The notes below the pieces were generated by a model. The model did not search any database, was not told where the DNA came from, and saw only the letters and a program-made list of their open reading frames with translations. A program made the position numbers and the translations under genes. A stretch of DNA of 64,000 nucleotides, from positions 10,176,453 to 10,240,452 of the forward strand of contig OX365946.1 of NCBI GenBank assembly GCA_947247005.1. The letters run 5' to 3'. Below are positions 51,018 to 63,091 of this stretch, one piece after another; the stretch's first letter is position 1, and each line of letters opens with the position of its first letter. The stretch comes from Spisula solida (lineage: Eukaryota > Mollusca > Bivalvia > Venerida > Mactridae).

Positions 51018-52470
51018 TTGCAGATAACAGCTCAGATTCAGATGTTGAGAATATAATTCTGCCCAGAGATTGTGGTCGTGCCAGATGTGTCCGTGGACAT
51101 AGAGGTGGTCGTGGTCATTCTCAACAAAACCAGGGCTGTCGTGGTCGAGCAAACAGGAACCCTGCACCTGCCTGGGTCGGAGAGGTTGAGGAGCTGCTGG
51201 TAGAACTCCAGATGTAAACATACTGAGGCAGCAACGTCTAGACATCAACAACATGACTGAGTACATTTGGCTAGTTTATGATTGGAGAGACCCATTTGAA
51301 CAAGATTGGCTTCCTGAAATCACTGCACCTCGTGGTGTGCTTGTAGATACTCCAAATTACACTCCATTAGACTATTTCAAGTTAAATTTCCCGGATGAGG
51401 CCTTCGAGTTGATGTGCAATGAGACCAATCGATATGCGACACAGTTCTTCAACAATCCTACTGATCTTCCTCAATATTCAAGGTTTAACAAATGGGAAGA
51501 AACAACCATCCAAGAAGTACAGGCATATGTAGCCCTGCTGATTGCTATGGGAGTATGCCAGAAGATTACTAGAGTTCTTTCCAGTTGACCAGATTACCAT
51601 TCACTGACATCATGGCTTGTAATCGTTATGAACTTCTGACATTATTCCTTCATTTTGTTGAACCAGGATATGATCACCTGTGGAAAGTGAGACCCCTCAT
51701 GAACATATGTGAGCCCAGATACATGGACACTTACGGACCAAGATGTGAACTCTCCATCAACGAAAGCGTTATTCGCTTCAAAGGAAGGGTAAGCTTCCGA
51801 CAGTATATGCCGTCTAAACCCTACAAGAGGGGAATCAAACAGTTTGTGTTGTGTGAAAGTAAAACTGGCCTTGCTCTAAGGTTTTTAACATTCTGTGGAA
51901 AGGGAGCATTAATACCGAATGATGGATTTTCAATTACTGAGAGTATTTGTTTGCAACTGCTGAACGGTTTTGAGAATATTGGACATAAACTGTTTACCGA
52001 TAACTATTAATAATATACCTCACCAACCCTTTTCAAAGAACTAGAGAATCGAGTGATTGTGCATCTGGCACTGTTTAAGCGGGACGTAAGAATATGCCGA
52101 TTAATCTCCACCCGAGTCGCCTACCACTGTCCAAGGGCGATGAGCCGCAATTCATGAGAGTGGAAAACATGGTCTCGTGCGCCTGGCACGACACCAAGCG
52201 TGGTCACTTTCTATCTACGACAGATACAAATAATACGGTACACAATTAGAAGATTAGACAGAGGGGTGCTGAAGGAGGTCACAGAACCATAGAAAAACCT
52301 GTGATAGCAGAAGTGTACAAAAAGTCAATGGGCGGAGTAGACTTGCTTGACCAAAAACTTGGAACATACGCATATCCCCACAAAGTTCTAAGTGGTATAA
52401 TGTAGTATATCATCGCGTACGGGAAGTGGCACTTGTCAATGACAACAACAAATAATGTGAATTGAAAATG
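51018..52470 (+). mobile_element. piggyBac transposase relic, copy 2
   Basis: An acidic and Arg/Gly-rich N-terminus (51024-51218: SSDSDVENIILPRDCG, RGHRGGRGHS) precedes 51253-51588 (DWRDPFEQDWLPEI, YATQFF). A frameshift near 51586 leads to 51585-52010 with SINESVIRFKGR, where Asn replaces the first catalytic Asp, and KLFTDNY (D2) followed by stops. Remnants continue to about 52470 with MGGVDLLDQK (D3). It is a different subfamily from copy 1, closer to copy 3. No intact element ends were identified. Confidence 0.7.
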
Positions 52471-52499
52471 GGCATTTATTTTAACCCTTTTGGCTCCAA

Positions 52500-53275
52500 T
52501 TATTCATGTGAAGAAATGACATTACAAAATGTTGAGGAATGAGTCAGGTATTGACTTAATGGCAGCCAATTGTACTACAGCATAAGAAGTGTTGAGAATG
52601 TTTTCTCAGTCAGGTTAACTAAACAACATTTTACGTAAAGAAATGACTAGGAATGAGTCAAAGATCAGCACAAGAAGCCACTGATTTCTGCCGAGATTGT
52701 AAGCAATTTCTGCCAAAGAGATCTAACGATAGATCAATACAAGAAGCCACTGATTTCTGCCGAGACTGTAAGCAATTTCTGCCGAAGAGATCCAATGATC
52801 TGGATTTTGATAAGCCAGAAATGGTAAGGTGTGGCGGGAATTATTTGGGAACACATGTACCAGAGCAAATAAAAACAAAAGTAATGCAAAAAGAATATGT
52901 AAGTCAAAAGAGGCTGTACCAGTAGAGCTGAATGAAAGGTTCTCAGGTTTTTTTCTTGGGTTAGATCAGATAACAGCACAATAAGACAGATAAACACAGT
53001 CCAGTGACAAGTAAACAGAAGCTATTTTGATTTATTCAGGTACAAGTCTTGGTGATCACCTTGAACATGTGCAGGATATGCTTCAATATATTATGTTTCG
53101 TAGACACACCATGGAGAGGCACTTGCCTAGGGCTGTTCAGGACGCTTCTCTGGCTGATCTGGAGCTTAGCAACAAAAGAATGGAACTGCTCCTATGGTTG
53201 AAATGGAACATTCTGGGGGAGATGAGGGTCGTTGGGAAACCTGAGGAAATGGGTGGATGACAGTAACATTATTTC
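52500..53275 (+). pseudogene. CxxC tandem-repeat segment, copy 2 (two repeats)
   Basis: The leader (RNESGIDLMAANCTT) at 52540-52590 is followed by an open frame at 52653-52822. This has two 23-residue CxxC units (ATDFCRDCKQFLPKRSNDRS) and ends LDFDKPEM, then GTAAGG, a plausible splice donor. A possible next exon after TTATTCAG at 53038 encodes SLGDHLEHVQDMLQYIMFRR and more to about 53260. It lies directly downstream of piggyBac copy 2. Function unknown; see copy 1 at 40640. Confidence 0.45.
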
Positions 53276-54013
53276 ATTAGAATGCTTACATCCCAGAGAG
53301 CGACATCACCAAACAAGACATGGAAATTCCATGAAAACAGGATTTTCATAGTAGCAAAGCATAATTTGGCAGAATGGATAATCCTGTTTTGTAACTATCG
53401 TCTTGACACCACCAACCCTAGGCAACGTGGTGTGGCAGTAATATGATTTGTATTTTATTCTGCCTTTAGTTGTCCTACGTTGAAGACACACTACTACCAG
53501 CACTGTTCATTTATTCTATTTTCTCTATTTCAGGGGGTATATTACACTTGTTTTGAACCTGCAACCGTTTATGTTTATTTGGACTCGTAACGTTGTGTTC
53601 AATTCTGGACACAGGATTCTAAGCCTTAATTTGTTTAGTAGCGTTGTCAGACGAGGAGTTCCGCACAGCTAAAAATAGAATGCATAATGTGGTAGATCTG
53701 TAGTGAACAATCTTCATAAAGGTGAGAACAACAAATCAGAATCATAGAGATTTATTTATTCAACAAGCTGTCCTGACGATGGGTGGTATCATACAGCAGC
53801 AATTACTGGAAGTTATTAGACGTTCCCCTTATTATTCAATCATGGTAGATAAACGACTGATGTAGCTGTTGTCAAAGACCTGATTGTTCAGTATGCAAGG
53901 TATGTATTTGTAAATTACAATTAACTAATTGTTCTTCAGTCACTGTCTTCTAGCTAATTTATTTAATGACAAATTTGCAATAATAGTTATTACTTGATTT
54001 AGAGTAGAATGAC
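53276..54013. other. No gene recognised
   Basis: AT-rich sequence between two transposon relics. The only motif noticed is ATGGAAATTCCATGAAAACA (53318-53337), containing a short palindrome. No exon or repeat was identified. Confidence 0.35.
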
Positions 54014-55300
54014 CTGAATGTGTATACTGAACAATACCTTAGGAGTCATCCAGATTTGTCGCCCCATTCTCGTTTTAGAAAATGGGAACTAACGACACCC
54101 GTAGAAATGAGAGCGTATATTGCTTTGGAAATTGCTATGGGTATCACCCAGAGAGCTATTATAGAAGACTGTTGGTCAACATACTGGCTGTATCAGATTT
54201 AATTCGCAAATGTTATGTCCAGGAATAGATTTGAACTGTTGACTTCACTTTTACATTTCAATGACAATGAATTGTGATAGATGAGAGGTCAAGAGGGATA
54301 CGACTTGTTGTTCAAAGTACACCCATTACTTGATATTGTGGACGAGTTATACAGTTGCGTGTATTATCCTGAGAAAGAGTTAGCAGTTGATGAATACATG
54401 ATTAAATTCAAGGGCAGGATTTTCTTTCGCCAAAGAATGCCTGCAAAACCAACAAAGCGGGGACTTAAAACATTCGCATTGTGTGAAAGTAATACGGGAT
54501 ATTAAGGGCTCAAACTACTGATATACACTGGAAAGGGAACATTCCATATCCATGAAAACAGCAATCTGTCGATAACTGATCAGGTAGTTAGGAAACTGCT
54601 ACATCGTTATGAAAATAAAGGACATGTGGTATATATGGACAATTACTATTCATCACCAAACCTTTATTTATCCCTGAAGAGTGTAGGTATAGGGGCCTGT
54701 GGAACTGTGAAGAACAATCATAAATTAATGCCTAAGGACTTTCAGCCACGACAACTGCAACTAAACAAATGGGATCCCCCTGTGTTCATGAAAACTATGG
54801 ACGATACCTTAGTGACATGTTTTATGATGGATACCAAGCGCGTTCAGTTTCTAAGTACTGTGCACACGGATTTGATGATAGACAAACGAGTACGTTCGAA
54901 TAAGGTGAAGGTAGTCATCGCATTGTTGAAAAGCTTGTGATGAGTGATGCCTAAAATCAACACATGGAGTTGATCTTCTTGATATGCATATCCGCATAAA
55001 TCTTCCAAGTGGAACATGACAGTATTCCATAGAATTAGAGAAATAGCTCTGGTGAACGGATACATCATATACTCCAAAGATTGTCTTGAAAAAGGTGGTC
55101 AACCACTTGACGCCCAGATATTTTGTGAGAATGTTATCGATGGATTACTTTAGGGTTGGGATACAACAAATCCAGGACAAAAGGACACCCCAGCACATCG
55201 GAAAAAACCTGGCCGTCTGACTGAACGGCATTTCCCTGACCAATTCATGGACAAAAACCAATTGCCCGCTGGAAATTGGTCTGGCGGTAAAAGAGTTAGA
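54014..55300 (+). mobile_element. piggyBac transposase relic, copy 3
   Basis: It carries SRFRKWELTTPVEMRAYIAL (54070-54130), AVDEYMIKFKGR (D1, about 54385), VVYMDNYYSSPNLYL (D2, 54625-54670), the linker up to MIDKRVRSNKVK, and after a frame break near 54955 a VDLLDMHI (D3). The C-terminal part reads RLTERHFPDQF (about 55213-55245). All three aspartates are present, but several stops and frameshifts interrupt. TAA follows ESNTGY at 54503. Confidence 0.7.
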
Positions 55301-55620
55301 GACCTTCAGAATTTGGTCATTGCTGGTATGTTACCAGTTTTAAATTGGCTAAAAAGCTTAAGCCTTTTATTTCCCAGGACCAATCTGTTAAAACTTTCTT
55401 GGCTGATTCGCTCACTATTATGGGTCAGGTGCAGTTTAGCATCAGCACAAGACGCAGATTGAAAAATCCAAATATGCAAGTATTTGTAACATATTCAAAG
55501 AAATTAAAAGGTGTGAAACTAGAGTTATAATTGGAAAATATTTTCCATCAAAAATGTCTAACCCAAGATTAGGTAAAGGCTTTAATTCTTCAAACTTTAA
55601 TAAAGGTTCAGGCAGCAGTT
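55300..55620 (+). pseudogene. Short retroelement-like fragment (unassigned)
   Basis: The frame 55345-55530 encodes KPFISQDQSVKTFLADSL and MGQVQFSISTRRR, which looks like a gag-type or DIRS-type structural segment. The match is remembered only loosely. It follows piggyBac copy 3 without a clear boundary. Confidence 0.25.
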
Positions 55621-55977
55621 AAAATCTGGGGACGTCAGCCAGCCAGTTGAGTGCACTGGTTGCCAGTGGAGACCTTCTTCATATAGTATATGATATGATG
55701 TGTCAGTTGATTAATAGCAACCTTATTAAAACCTTGTTGATGGTTGGGGAGCTGATGGATATAGTGAATAAACAGAATAATTATGTACCTTGCACAAATA
55801 TCATGCATTCTGTAAATGGTTACTGTATTCAACAGCATTTATTAAATCAAATCCATCCAACCTATTGTAATAAATTGTGAAAAGTGATTAAGAATGTTGA
55901 GATTATTATTAATAACTCTGGTTCAAAGGGTGGTTAGTTATCTGTGATAATTTGATTTTTTTAGACGTATTTATTTA

Positions 55978-56170
55978 AAGAAATGACAACAATATGTCAA
56001 GGAATGTGTCAAATATTGACTTGATGGCAGCCAATGGGACCGAGGTGTACGAACCATTGAGTGCATTTTCATTGTCATCACCAAACTATGTCCTAAGACT
56101 TGGAGACAATGACAAGCCGTGTAGTGGTAAGGAATCACAATCTGTGAGGAATAGATTTGTACGTATTTTA
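55978..56170 (+). pseudogene. CxxC-family leader exon, copy 3 (no repeats)
   Basis: The leader MSRNVSNIDLMAANGTEVYE is open here, unlike in copies 1 and 2. It continues as PLSAFSLSSPNYVLRLGDND and CSGKESQSVRNRF, ending at GTACGT (56159), a plausible donor. This is the best-preserved leader of the family. The repeated CxxC units are absent. It lies downstream of piggyBac copy 3. Confidence 0.45.
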
Positions 56171-56761
56171 GTTTTCATTTACAATTATGGATTTAAGTAG
56201 TGTGCCAGTGCCATGTATGAGCGGGGCCATGAATAAACTGGGACAACCTTTAACCTTCCAGAGGTGGAGCCTGGTTTTCAAAGTGTAACACATAGAATAC
56301 AGAGGGGTGAAAATTTTATTCTTTTCCCACCGCCGCCAAACGACATGCCCAGCCAAAATATATAAATTGAGTAACATTAAGACAATCTGCTATTTCCAAA
56401 CAAAGTAATGCAAAAGCAGTATCTAAAATGACTAAATATTTTGCTTTCTCATCAAGTAAAACAGTCAGTCGTAGCTCTAAGAAAAGGAAATTTTAAAACT
56501 TAGCAATATAAGCATTCTTCAAGAACATTATTGACTGGAATAGTTAGCTGGAAACATCTGAAAGAAACTAACTTCAATGAGTTAAAAAAATTAACTTACT
56601 ACTGTTTATACAAAGCACGTGCACTTCAGCATATAGCTGTGTATGTGATAACTTGATGTTGGGAAACGAGCCATAAGTACATATTTGGCTCAGAATATAC
56701 ATACTTGTTCCATCAAATCACGCTTACCGATTATTGTGGACAGTGGGTTACATCAAAACAC

Positions 56762-56850
56762 ATGTGACTGTTTGACTCCATGTGACTGTTTGGCACCATG
56801 ATACAGTTTGACATCATGTGACTGTTTGCCACCATGTGACTGTGGTACAC
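56762..56850. repeat. Short tandem repeat (CATGTGACTGTTTG)
   Basis: About four imperfect units of CATGTGACTGTTTG plus 6-8 bases (GACTCCATG, GCACCATG, CCACCATG) lie in tandem. Confidence 0.6.
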
Positions 56851-56901
56851 ACAGTACACCAATTAGTGTACATGTTTCAATGAATTTAACTACTACAAGT
56901 A

Positions 56902-57120
56902 CACGGTATGAATCCTGATACACCGCTTTTCAGTTCTGTGAGAGAATTGTTCAGTTTTCACATGGCTCTGACGGAACTGAAAACCGATGTAATACTCATG
57001 ATTCATGAAATCTGAGTTCCGTTCCAGTGTTACATAGGTTTTCAGTTCTGTCAGAGCCATATGAAAACAGAACAATTCTCTCACGGAACTGAGAAGCGGT
57101 GTATCAGGATTCATACCGTG
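56902..57120. mobile_element. 219-bp near-perfect palindrome (foldback MITE)
   Basis: The arm beginning CACGGTATGAATCCTGATAC at 56902 is mirrored to 57120 over about 95 bases with few mismatches (shared GAGAGAATTGTTC, TGGCTCTGAC, GAACTGAAAACC). The loop is under 30 bases. It has no coding capacity; the minus-strand open frame across it is incidental. Confidence 0.75.
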
Positions 57121-57151
57121 GGGTATAGAAATGCTATCTGAAATAAATCAG

Positions 57152-58459
57152 AAACAAGAGGGCCCAAAGGGCCCTAGGTCGCTCACCTGTTATAGCAGTA
57201 CATGCAAGACCTGTGATTTGACCTAGTGACCTAGTTCATGGCCCCATATGATGCAATTTCGCACTTGACCTAGATTTTGTTGAGATGATCACTCTGACCA
57301 AGTTTCATAAGGATTAGGCTAAAATTGTGACCTCTAGTGTCTACACAAGGTTTTTCTATGATTTGACCTTGTGACCTAGTTTTTGACTCCGGATGACCCA
57401 ATATCGAACTTGACCTTGATTTTGTTGTGATGATCATTGTGAATAAGTTTCATAAAGATTAGGTCAAAATTGTGACCTCTAGTGACTACACAAGGTTTTT
57501 CTATGATTTGACCTTGTGATCTAGTTTTTGACCCCGGATGACCCAATATCGAACTGACCTAGATTTTGTTGTGATGATCGTTGTGACCAAGTTTCATAAA
57601 GATTAGGTCAAAATTGCGACCTCTAGTGACTACACAAGGTTTTTCTATGATTTGACCTTGTGACCTAGTTTTTGACCCCGGACGACCCAATATCGAACTT
57701 GACCTAGATTTTGTTGTGATGATCATTGTGACCAAGTTTCATAAAGAGTAAGTCAAAATTGTGACCTCTAGTGTCTACACAATGTTTTTCTATGATTTGA
57801 CCTTGTGACCTAGTTTTTGACCCCGGATGACCCAATATCGAACTTGACCTAGATTTTGTAGTGATGATCATTGTGACCAAGTTTCATAAAGAGTAAGTCA
57901 AAATTGTGACCTCTAATGACTACACAAGGTTTTTCTATTATTTGACCTTGTGACCTAGTTTTTGACCCCGGATAACCCAATATCGAACTTGACCTAGATT
58001 TTGTTGAGATAATCATTGGGACAAAGTTTCATAAAGATTAAGTCAAAATTGTGACCTCTAGTGTCTACACAAGGTTTTTTTATGATTTGACCTTGTGACC
58101 TAGTTTTTGACCCCGGATGACCAAATATCGAACTTGACCTAGATTTTGTTGTTATGATCATTGTGACCAAGTTTCATAAAGATTAAGTTAAAATTGTGAC
58201 CTCTAGTGTCTACACAAGGTTTTTCTATGATTTGACCTTGTGACCTAGTTTTTGACCCCGAATGACCCAATATCGAACTTGACCTAGATTTTGTTAAGAT
58301 GATCATTGTGACCAAGTTTCATAAAGATTAAGTCAAAATTGTGACCTCTAGTGTCTACACAAGCAAATTGTTGACGGACGGACGGACGGACGGACTGACG
58401 ACGGACGACGAGTGATCACAAAAGCTCACTCTGTCACTTTGTGACAGGTGAGCTAAAAA
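57152..58459 (+). mobile_element. Pearl-like tandem-core element, copy 1 (about 8 core units)
   Basis: The left end is ACAAGAGGGCCCAAAGGGCC, then TAGGTCGCTCACCTGTTATA. The core unit is about 145 bp (TGACCTCTAGTGTCTACACA, GATTTGACCTTGTGACCTAG, CCAATATCGAACTTGACCTA) in eight copies. A (GGAC)n run lies at 58374-58396. The right end has a hairpin (AGCTCACTCTGTCAC with GTGACAGGTGAGCT) followed by AAAAA. Copy 2 at 62371 shares both ends. The plan is that of bivalve pearl elements; the terminal hairpin and CTAA recall Helitron 3' ends. Confidence 0.7.
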
Positions 58460-58471
58460 GGAGAAGCAGAA

Positions 58472-59330
58472 ATGTCTGTAGTTGACTGGGCAGTTGGAAT
58501 GCTAGACATAGTTCAAGAAGGTGACATGGTCATGAGCATAATTACATCTGGAAACATAGATGCTGTATATCTCCATCTTTACACTATTTGTAAAATGTGG
58601 AGGAGGTATGAAAATGGTTCATACAAGGACACTGTATGTTGTATTGCAAAAACCATGTGGAAAGTATGATATATACAACATAACTGCCATTTTAGAAGTT
58701 TTGGAGAACTCATTGGTGACAAATACATGGGTTGCAAAGTTGCACTTGCACTTTGCTCAGGTGGAAATGACTTTTTTCCAAAATGCCATAACATGTCTAA
58801 TGAAAAAGTAATGAAGTTGTTTGTGGAAAACACTTTGTTCAGAAATGAACTCTTTCAGATTTCCACTAACAGTATAAGCCTGAATAGGGAACTATTTATT
58901 GATTTTTTCCTACAACTTTACTGCCCATTACAGCGTCACAGAGAAAGATATTTGTAATACGAAAGAGTGAGAGCTTTGACGATTGGCAAAACATTTCACA
59001 AGAGAGCCAAGGGTGGTATCAAGACCAACGACCTTAGACGATGGTTGCCCCCAGAATCTGCAATACGTAGACTAGCAAACGTCTTTCAGATCCTCATTCA
59101 TTATATGGAGACAGCCGGAATACATAACGCAACATTGCCTAATTTTCTGGAGAATGGTTGCTTGGTACAATCAGCATCTGGAGAAGTGAAGAATATAACT
59201 TTGGACCAGAGGCGCATTTCTCATCACTCTCAGACTTACCGGAAACTGAACGACGTTTAAAACGACAGTATGATTCAACCCCACAGAGAGGAGCTAGGAG
59301 AAAGCGAATGAATCAGTCCTCTACCTGGAT
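58472..59330 (+). pseudogene. Broken PIN/asteroid-like nuclease-family frame
   Basis: Overlapping frames encode VVDWAVGMLDIVQEGDMVMS and SGNIDAVYLHLYTI, then in a second frame VVLQKPCGKYDIYNITAILE, then in a third YMGCKVALALCSGGNDFFPK. FRNELFQ, FIDFFLQLYCP and (58967-59260) DLRRWLPPESAIRR follow. The GGNDF block after a hydrophobic strand resembles the second acidic cluster of FEN1/asteroid-type PIN domains often seen in mollusc genomes. At least four frameshifts make it non-functional. The upstream end is cut by the tandem-core element ending at 58459. Confidence 0.35.
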
Positions 59331-60096
59331 ACACTAAAGATTTATGAAAATTAGTTAACACAAAAAAAATTTATTGCTCAGCATAAGTTGATACTTATCT
59401 GTCAAGTAAATTCATTCAAAATAATCACTGTATGTTGACCTTAGGGGATCATACTTGTACATGTAGGTAGAAATGTATTGTCCTTTAAGGCGTTATGCTT
59501 TTTTTCTTTTTCAAAATCAGACTATTTATTTATTGTACTTTATGATTGCGTATTTGATTTATTCTGTTTCAAACTTTCATACATTTTTCATTGATACAAT
59601 TGTATTTCCTGATGAAGGCAATTAGTACAATGCCAAAACATTGAAAATACAACATGATAAATTAATTTCAATGTGTGTTGTTGTTGATATTTATCTTTAT
59701 AGATTTTTTAAGAGATTATCTTGATTCATTGGAGAGTGCATTTCTATTTGTGTGCTGTTCATGACCGTGCTGCACTTACACATTTTGAAGCATTGTTTAC
59801 CCTTTTTTATCATGGTAATTATAGCAGAGCATTATAAGAATTCGACATAGGTAATAACAGATATGAATATTTGGACGAATCGGTCAGAAGATACACACAC
59901 AGGAGTTTGTGACAATATTAATATTAGAACTGTTAATATTATGTACCATATATGGCTGAAATATTCAATCATTGACAAACTTGTTTCCGCCCTTTACGCA
60001 AGCAGCTTAGAGTGAAAGTTATATTTTTATTTTTTATCTTTCCTTTTGTCATAATGTTCATAATGCATGTACGTGTATAATTTATAGATATATAAT
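59331..60096. other. No gene recognised
   Basis: AT-rich non-coding sequence between the broken nuclease-like frame and a TIR fragment. No repeat unit or exon seen. Confidence 0.35.
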
Positions 60097-60320
60097 ACAG
60101 TAGAACTTCGATGCCTCGAACAGTACTTGCCTCGAACACCCAAGATGCCTCGAACTGGTTCTTCGGTCCCGGCAAATCTCTTCTTTATTCATATAGTGAA
60201 ACAATAGATCACTCGAACAATATCTAGGTCGAACACTCGAACTGATTGGACGGTCCCTCGCTATAATTTACCTGTAGATGGGTCAAACAATGCAAGTATT
60301 CGCACCCTTCATTAAGTGTT
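60097..60320. mobile_element. pogo/Tigger-like terminal repeat fragment
   Basis: ACAGTAGAACTTCGATGCCT at about 60098, with repeated CCTCGAACA/CTCGAACT words and CGGTCCC blocks, resembles the CAGTAGAACCTCGAT termini of pogo-type elements. TA precedes it. A matching right end was not located. Confidence 0.4.
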
Positions 60321-60499
60321 GAACTCCATTGTTAATAGACAAGGCCATCAGACTGGAGAAGATGGTCAGCTTGTAGTATCATTTGTGTAGATGGGTTAAA
60401 TAGGGCCACTTTAAAACTAACTATTTTAAGGCGTAATCCTGATAATTTATAAGCAGCAATAAATATTGCAACAACAGAACAAAATTGGAAAAAAGAGTT

Positions 60500-61617
60500 A
60501 CAAGAGGGGCTAGTCGAGCATCATGATAGGCCTGTATATACGACAAGAGGGGCTAGTCGAGCATCATGATAGGCCTGTATATACGACAAGAGGGGCTAGT
60601 CGAGCATCATGATAGGCCTATATATACGACAAGAGGGGCTAGTCGAGCATCATGATAGGCCTTTATATACGACAAGAGGGGCTAGTCGAGCATCATGATA
60701 GGCCTATATATACGACAAGAGGGGCTAGTAGAGCATCATGATAGGCCTATATATACGACAAGAGGGGCTAGTCGAGCATTATGATAGGCCTATAAATACC
60801 ACAAGAGGGGCTAGTCCAGCATCATGATAGGCCTATATATACAACAAGAGGGGCTAGTAGAGCATCAAGATAGGCCTATATATACGACAACAGGGGCTCA
60901 TCGAGCATCATGATAGGCCTATATATACGTCAAGAGGGGCTAGTCGAGCATCATGATAGGCCTATATATACGACAAGAGGGGCTAGTAGAGCATTATGAT
61001 AGGCCTATATATACGACAATAGGGGCTAGTCGAGCATCATGATAGGCCTATATATACGACAAGAGGGGCTAGTAGAGCATTATGATAGGCCTATATATAC
61101 GACAAAAGGGGCTAGTCGAGCATCATGATAGGCCTATATATACGACATGAGGGGCTAGTAGAGCATCATGATAGGCCTATATCTACGACAAGAGGGGCTA
61201 GTCGAGCATCATGATAGGCCTATATATACGACAAGAGGGGCTAGTAGAGCATCATGATAGGCCTATATATAAGACAAGAGGGGCTAGTAGAGCATCATGA
61301 TAGGCCTATATATACGACAAGAGGGGCTAGTAGAGCATCATGATAGGCCTATATATACGACAAGAGGGGCTAGTCGAGCATCATGATAGGCCTGCATATA
61401 CGACAAGAGGGGCTAGTCGAGCATTATGATAGGCCTATATATACGACAATAGGGGCTAGTCGAGCATCATGATAGGCCTATATATACGACAAGAGGGGCT
61501 AGTCGAGCATCATGATAGGCCTATATATACGACAAGAGGGGCTAGTCGAGCATCATGATAGGCCTATATATACGACAAGAGGGGCTAGTCGAGCATCATG
61601 ATAGGCCTGTATATACG
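60500..61617. repeat. 43-bp satellite array, 26 units
   Basis: Units of exactly 43 bp (CAAGAGGGGCTAGTCGAGCA, TCATGATAGGCCTATATATA, CGA) repeat head to tail from about 60500 to 61617. They differ mainly at one CpG (AGTCGAGC versus AGTAGAGC) and at GTATATA/CTATATA. 43 is not a multiple of three, so it is not coding by design. Confidence 0.93.
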
Positions 61618-61965
61618 CCAATGGGGGTGGATTATTCCCACCCTTTAAAATGTTATAAATGTAAGAAGTTTGGTCACTCTCCAAACAGGTGTAGGCCGGC
61701 AAATAGCGTTGCCAAAGAAAAACATGTTGGACTTGAGGGGACTTGTAAGGAAAAGGGCCATACAAGTAGATTTTGTTACACAGAAAAAACTGAAAAACCG
61801 TCATTGGGACATGGTAGAGGCTTTACTTTTAATAACTTCAACTTAAAGGCTCTCAATAATTATGATGAAGCCGTTATAATGGCGAATAGTAAAAATAAAG
61901 CAGAAACGTCAGTAATATTTAGTGTAAATTTGAATAAAACCCTAAACTCATGTTTCAGTGTATGA
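61618..61965 (+). pseudogene. CCHC zinc-knuckle gag-like fragment
   Basis: An open frame that starts inside the last satellite unit (61555) continues to 61965. It encodes CYKCKKFGHSPNRC (canonical C-x2-C-x4-H-x4-C) and a second CKEKGHTSRFC in which the first Cys is Glu. The rest is low complexity and Asn-rich. This looks like the nucleocapsid portion of a retroelement gag, or a small CCHC protein. The satellite replaces whatever lay upstream. Confidence 0.5.
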
Positions 61966-62370
61966 AACAAATAATAAAAGAAGTAAAAGTATATTTCGTA
62001 TATAATAAATTTGATAATTATTACACATTAACCATTATTATGATCTGCTTGTTGGTTGTTTGTTCCACATATTCCTTTATTGTTCACATTATTATGATAG
62101 ATTGAAGCAATTTAGTTATATTTGTTACGCTTTACTGTATAGCGGGTATATTTCACGGGGTCCATTATTCGCGTTATGTGGATCCTTTTAAATTCACGGT
62201 GTCTTGATTTCGCGCAAACTACCTCGACCGCGAATTTAAAACCTTGTTGGTAAACATAAAATGGGAGGTCAATCTTACGTAAGTTACACCTTGGAAACTA
62301 AAAAAAGGAAATTGATTGCTGAACACGGCAATTGATAAAGCTTAAAACTTACATGCAATATCGTAAGACA
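61966..62370. other. No gene recognised
   Basis: AT-rich, with CGCG-containing words (ATTCGCGTTATG, GACCGCGAATTTAAA) near 62180-62240. A related sequence (GACCGCGAATATAGCG) occurs at the window end, 63971-63988, suggesting a dispersed repeat. Confidence 0.35.
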
Positions 62371-63091
62371 AGAGGGCCCAAAGGGCCCTAGGTCGCTCAC
62401 CTGTTATATCAGTACATGCAAGACCTGTGATTTGACCTAGTGACCTAGTTTTTGGCCCCATATGACGCAATATCGCACTTGACCTAGATTTTGTTGAGAT
62501 AATCCCTCTGACCAAGTTTCAGTAGGATTAGGCTAAAAGTGTGACCTCTAGTGACTATACAAGGTTTTTTAATGATTTGACCTTGTGACCTAGTTTTTGA
62601 CCCGGATGACCCAATATCGAACTTGACCTAGATTTTGTTGAGACGATCATTGTGACCAAGTTTCATAAAGATTAAGTCAAAATTGTCACCTCTAGTGTCT
62701 ACACAAGGTTTTTCTATGATTTGACCATGTGACCTAGTTTTTGACCCCGGATGACCCAATATCGAACTTGACCTAGATTTTGTTGAGATGATCATTGTGA
62801 CAAAGTTTCATAAAGATTAAGTCAAAATTGTGACCTCTAGTGTCTACACAAGGTTTTTCTATGATTTGCCATTGTGACCTAGTTTTAGACCCAAGATGAC
62901 CCAATATCAAACTTAACCTAGATTTTGTTGTGATGATCATTGTGCTCAAGTTTCATAAAGATTAAGTCAAAATTGTGACCTCTAGTGTCTACACAAGCAA
63001 ATTGTTGACGGACGGACGACGGACGGACAACGGACGAAGAGTGATCACAAAAGCTCACTCTGTCACTTTGTGACAGGTGAGCTAAAAACCG
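62371..63091 (+). mobile_element. Pearl-like tandem-core element, copy 2 (about 4 core units)
   Basis: It has the same left end (ACAAGAGGGCCCAAAGGGCC), core unit (about 145 bp), ACGG run (63008-63032) and right-end hairpin (AGCTCACTCTGTCAC with GTGACAGGTGAGCT, AAAAA) as copy 1 at 57152. It has about half as many core units. The shared ends define the element at both borders. Confidence 0.7.
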
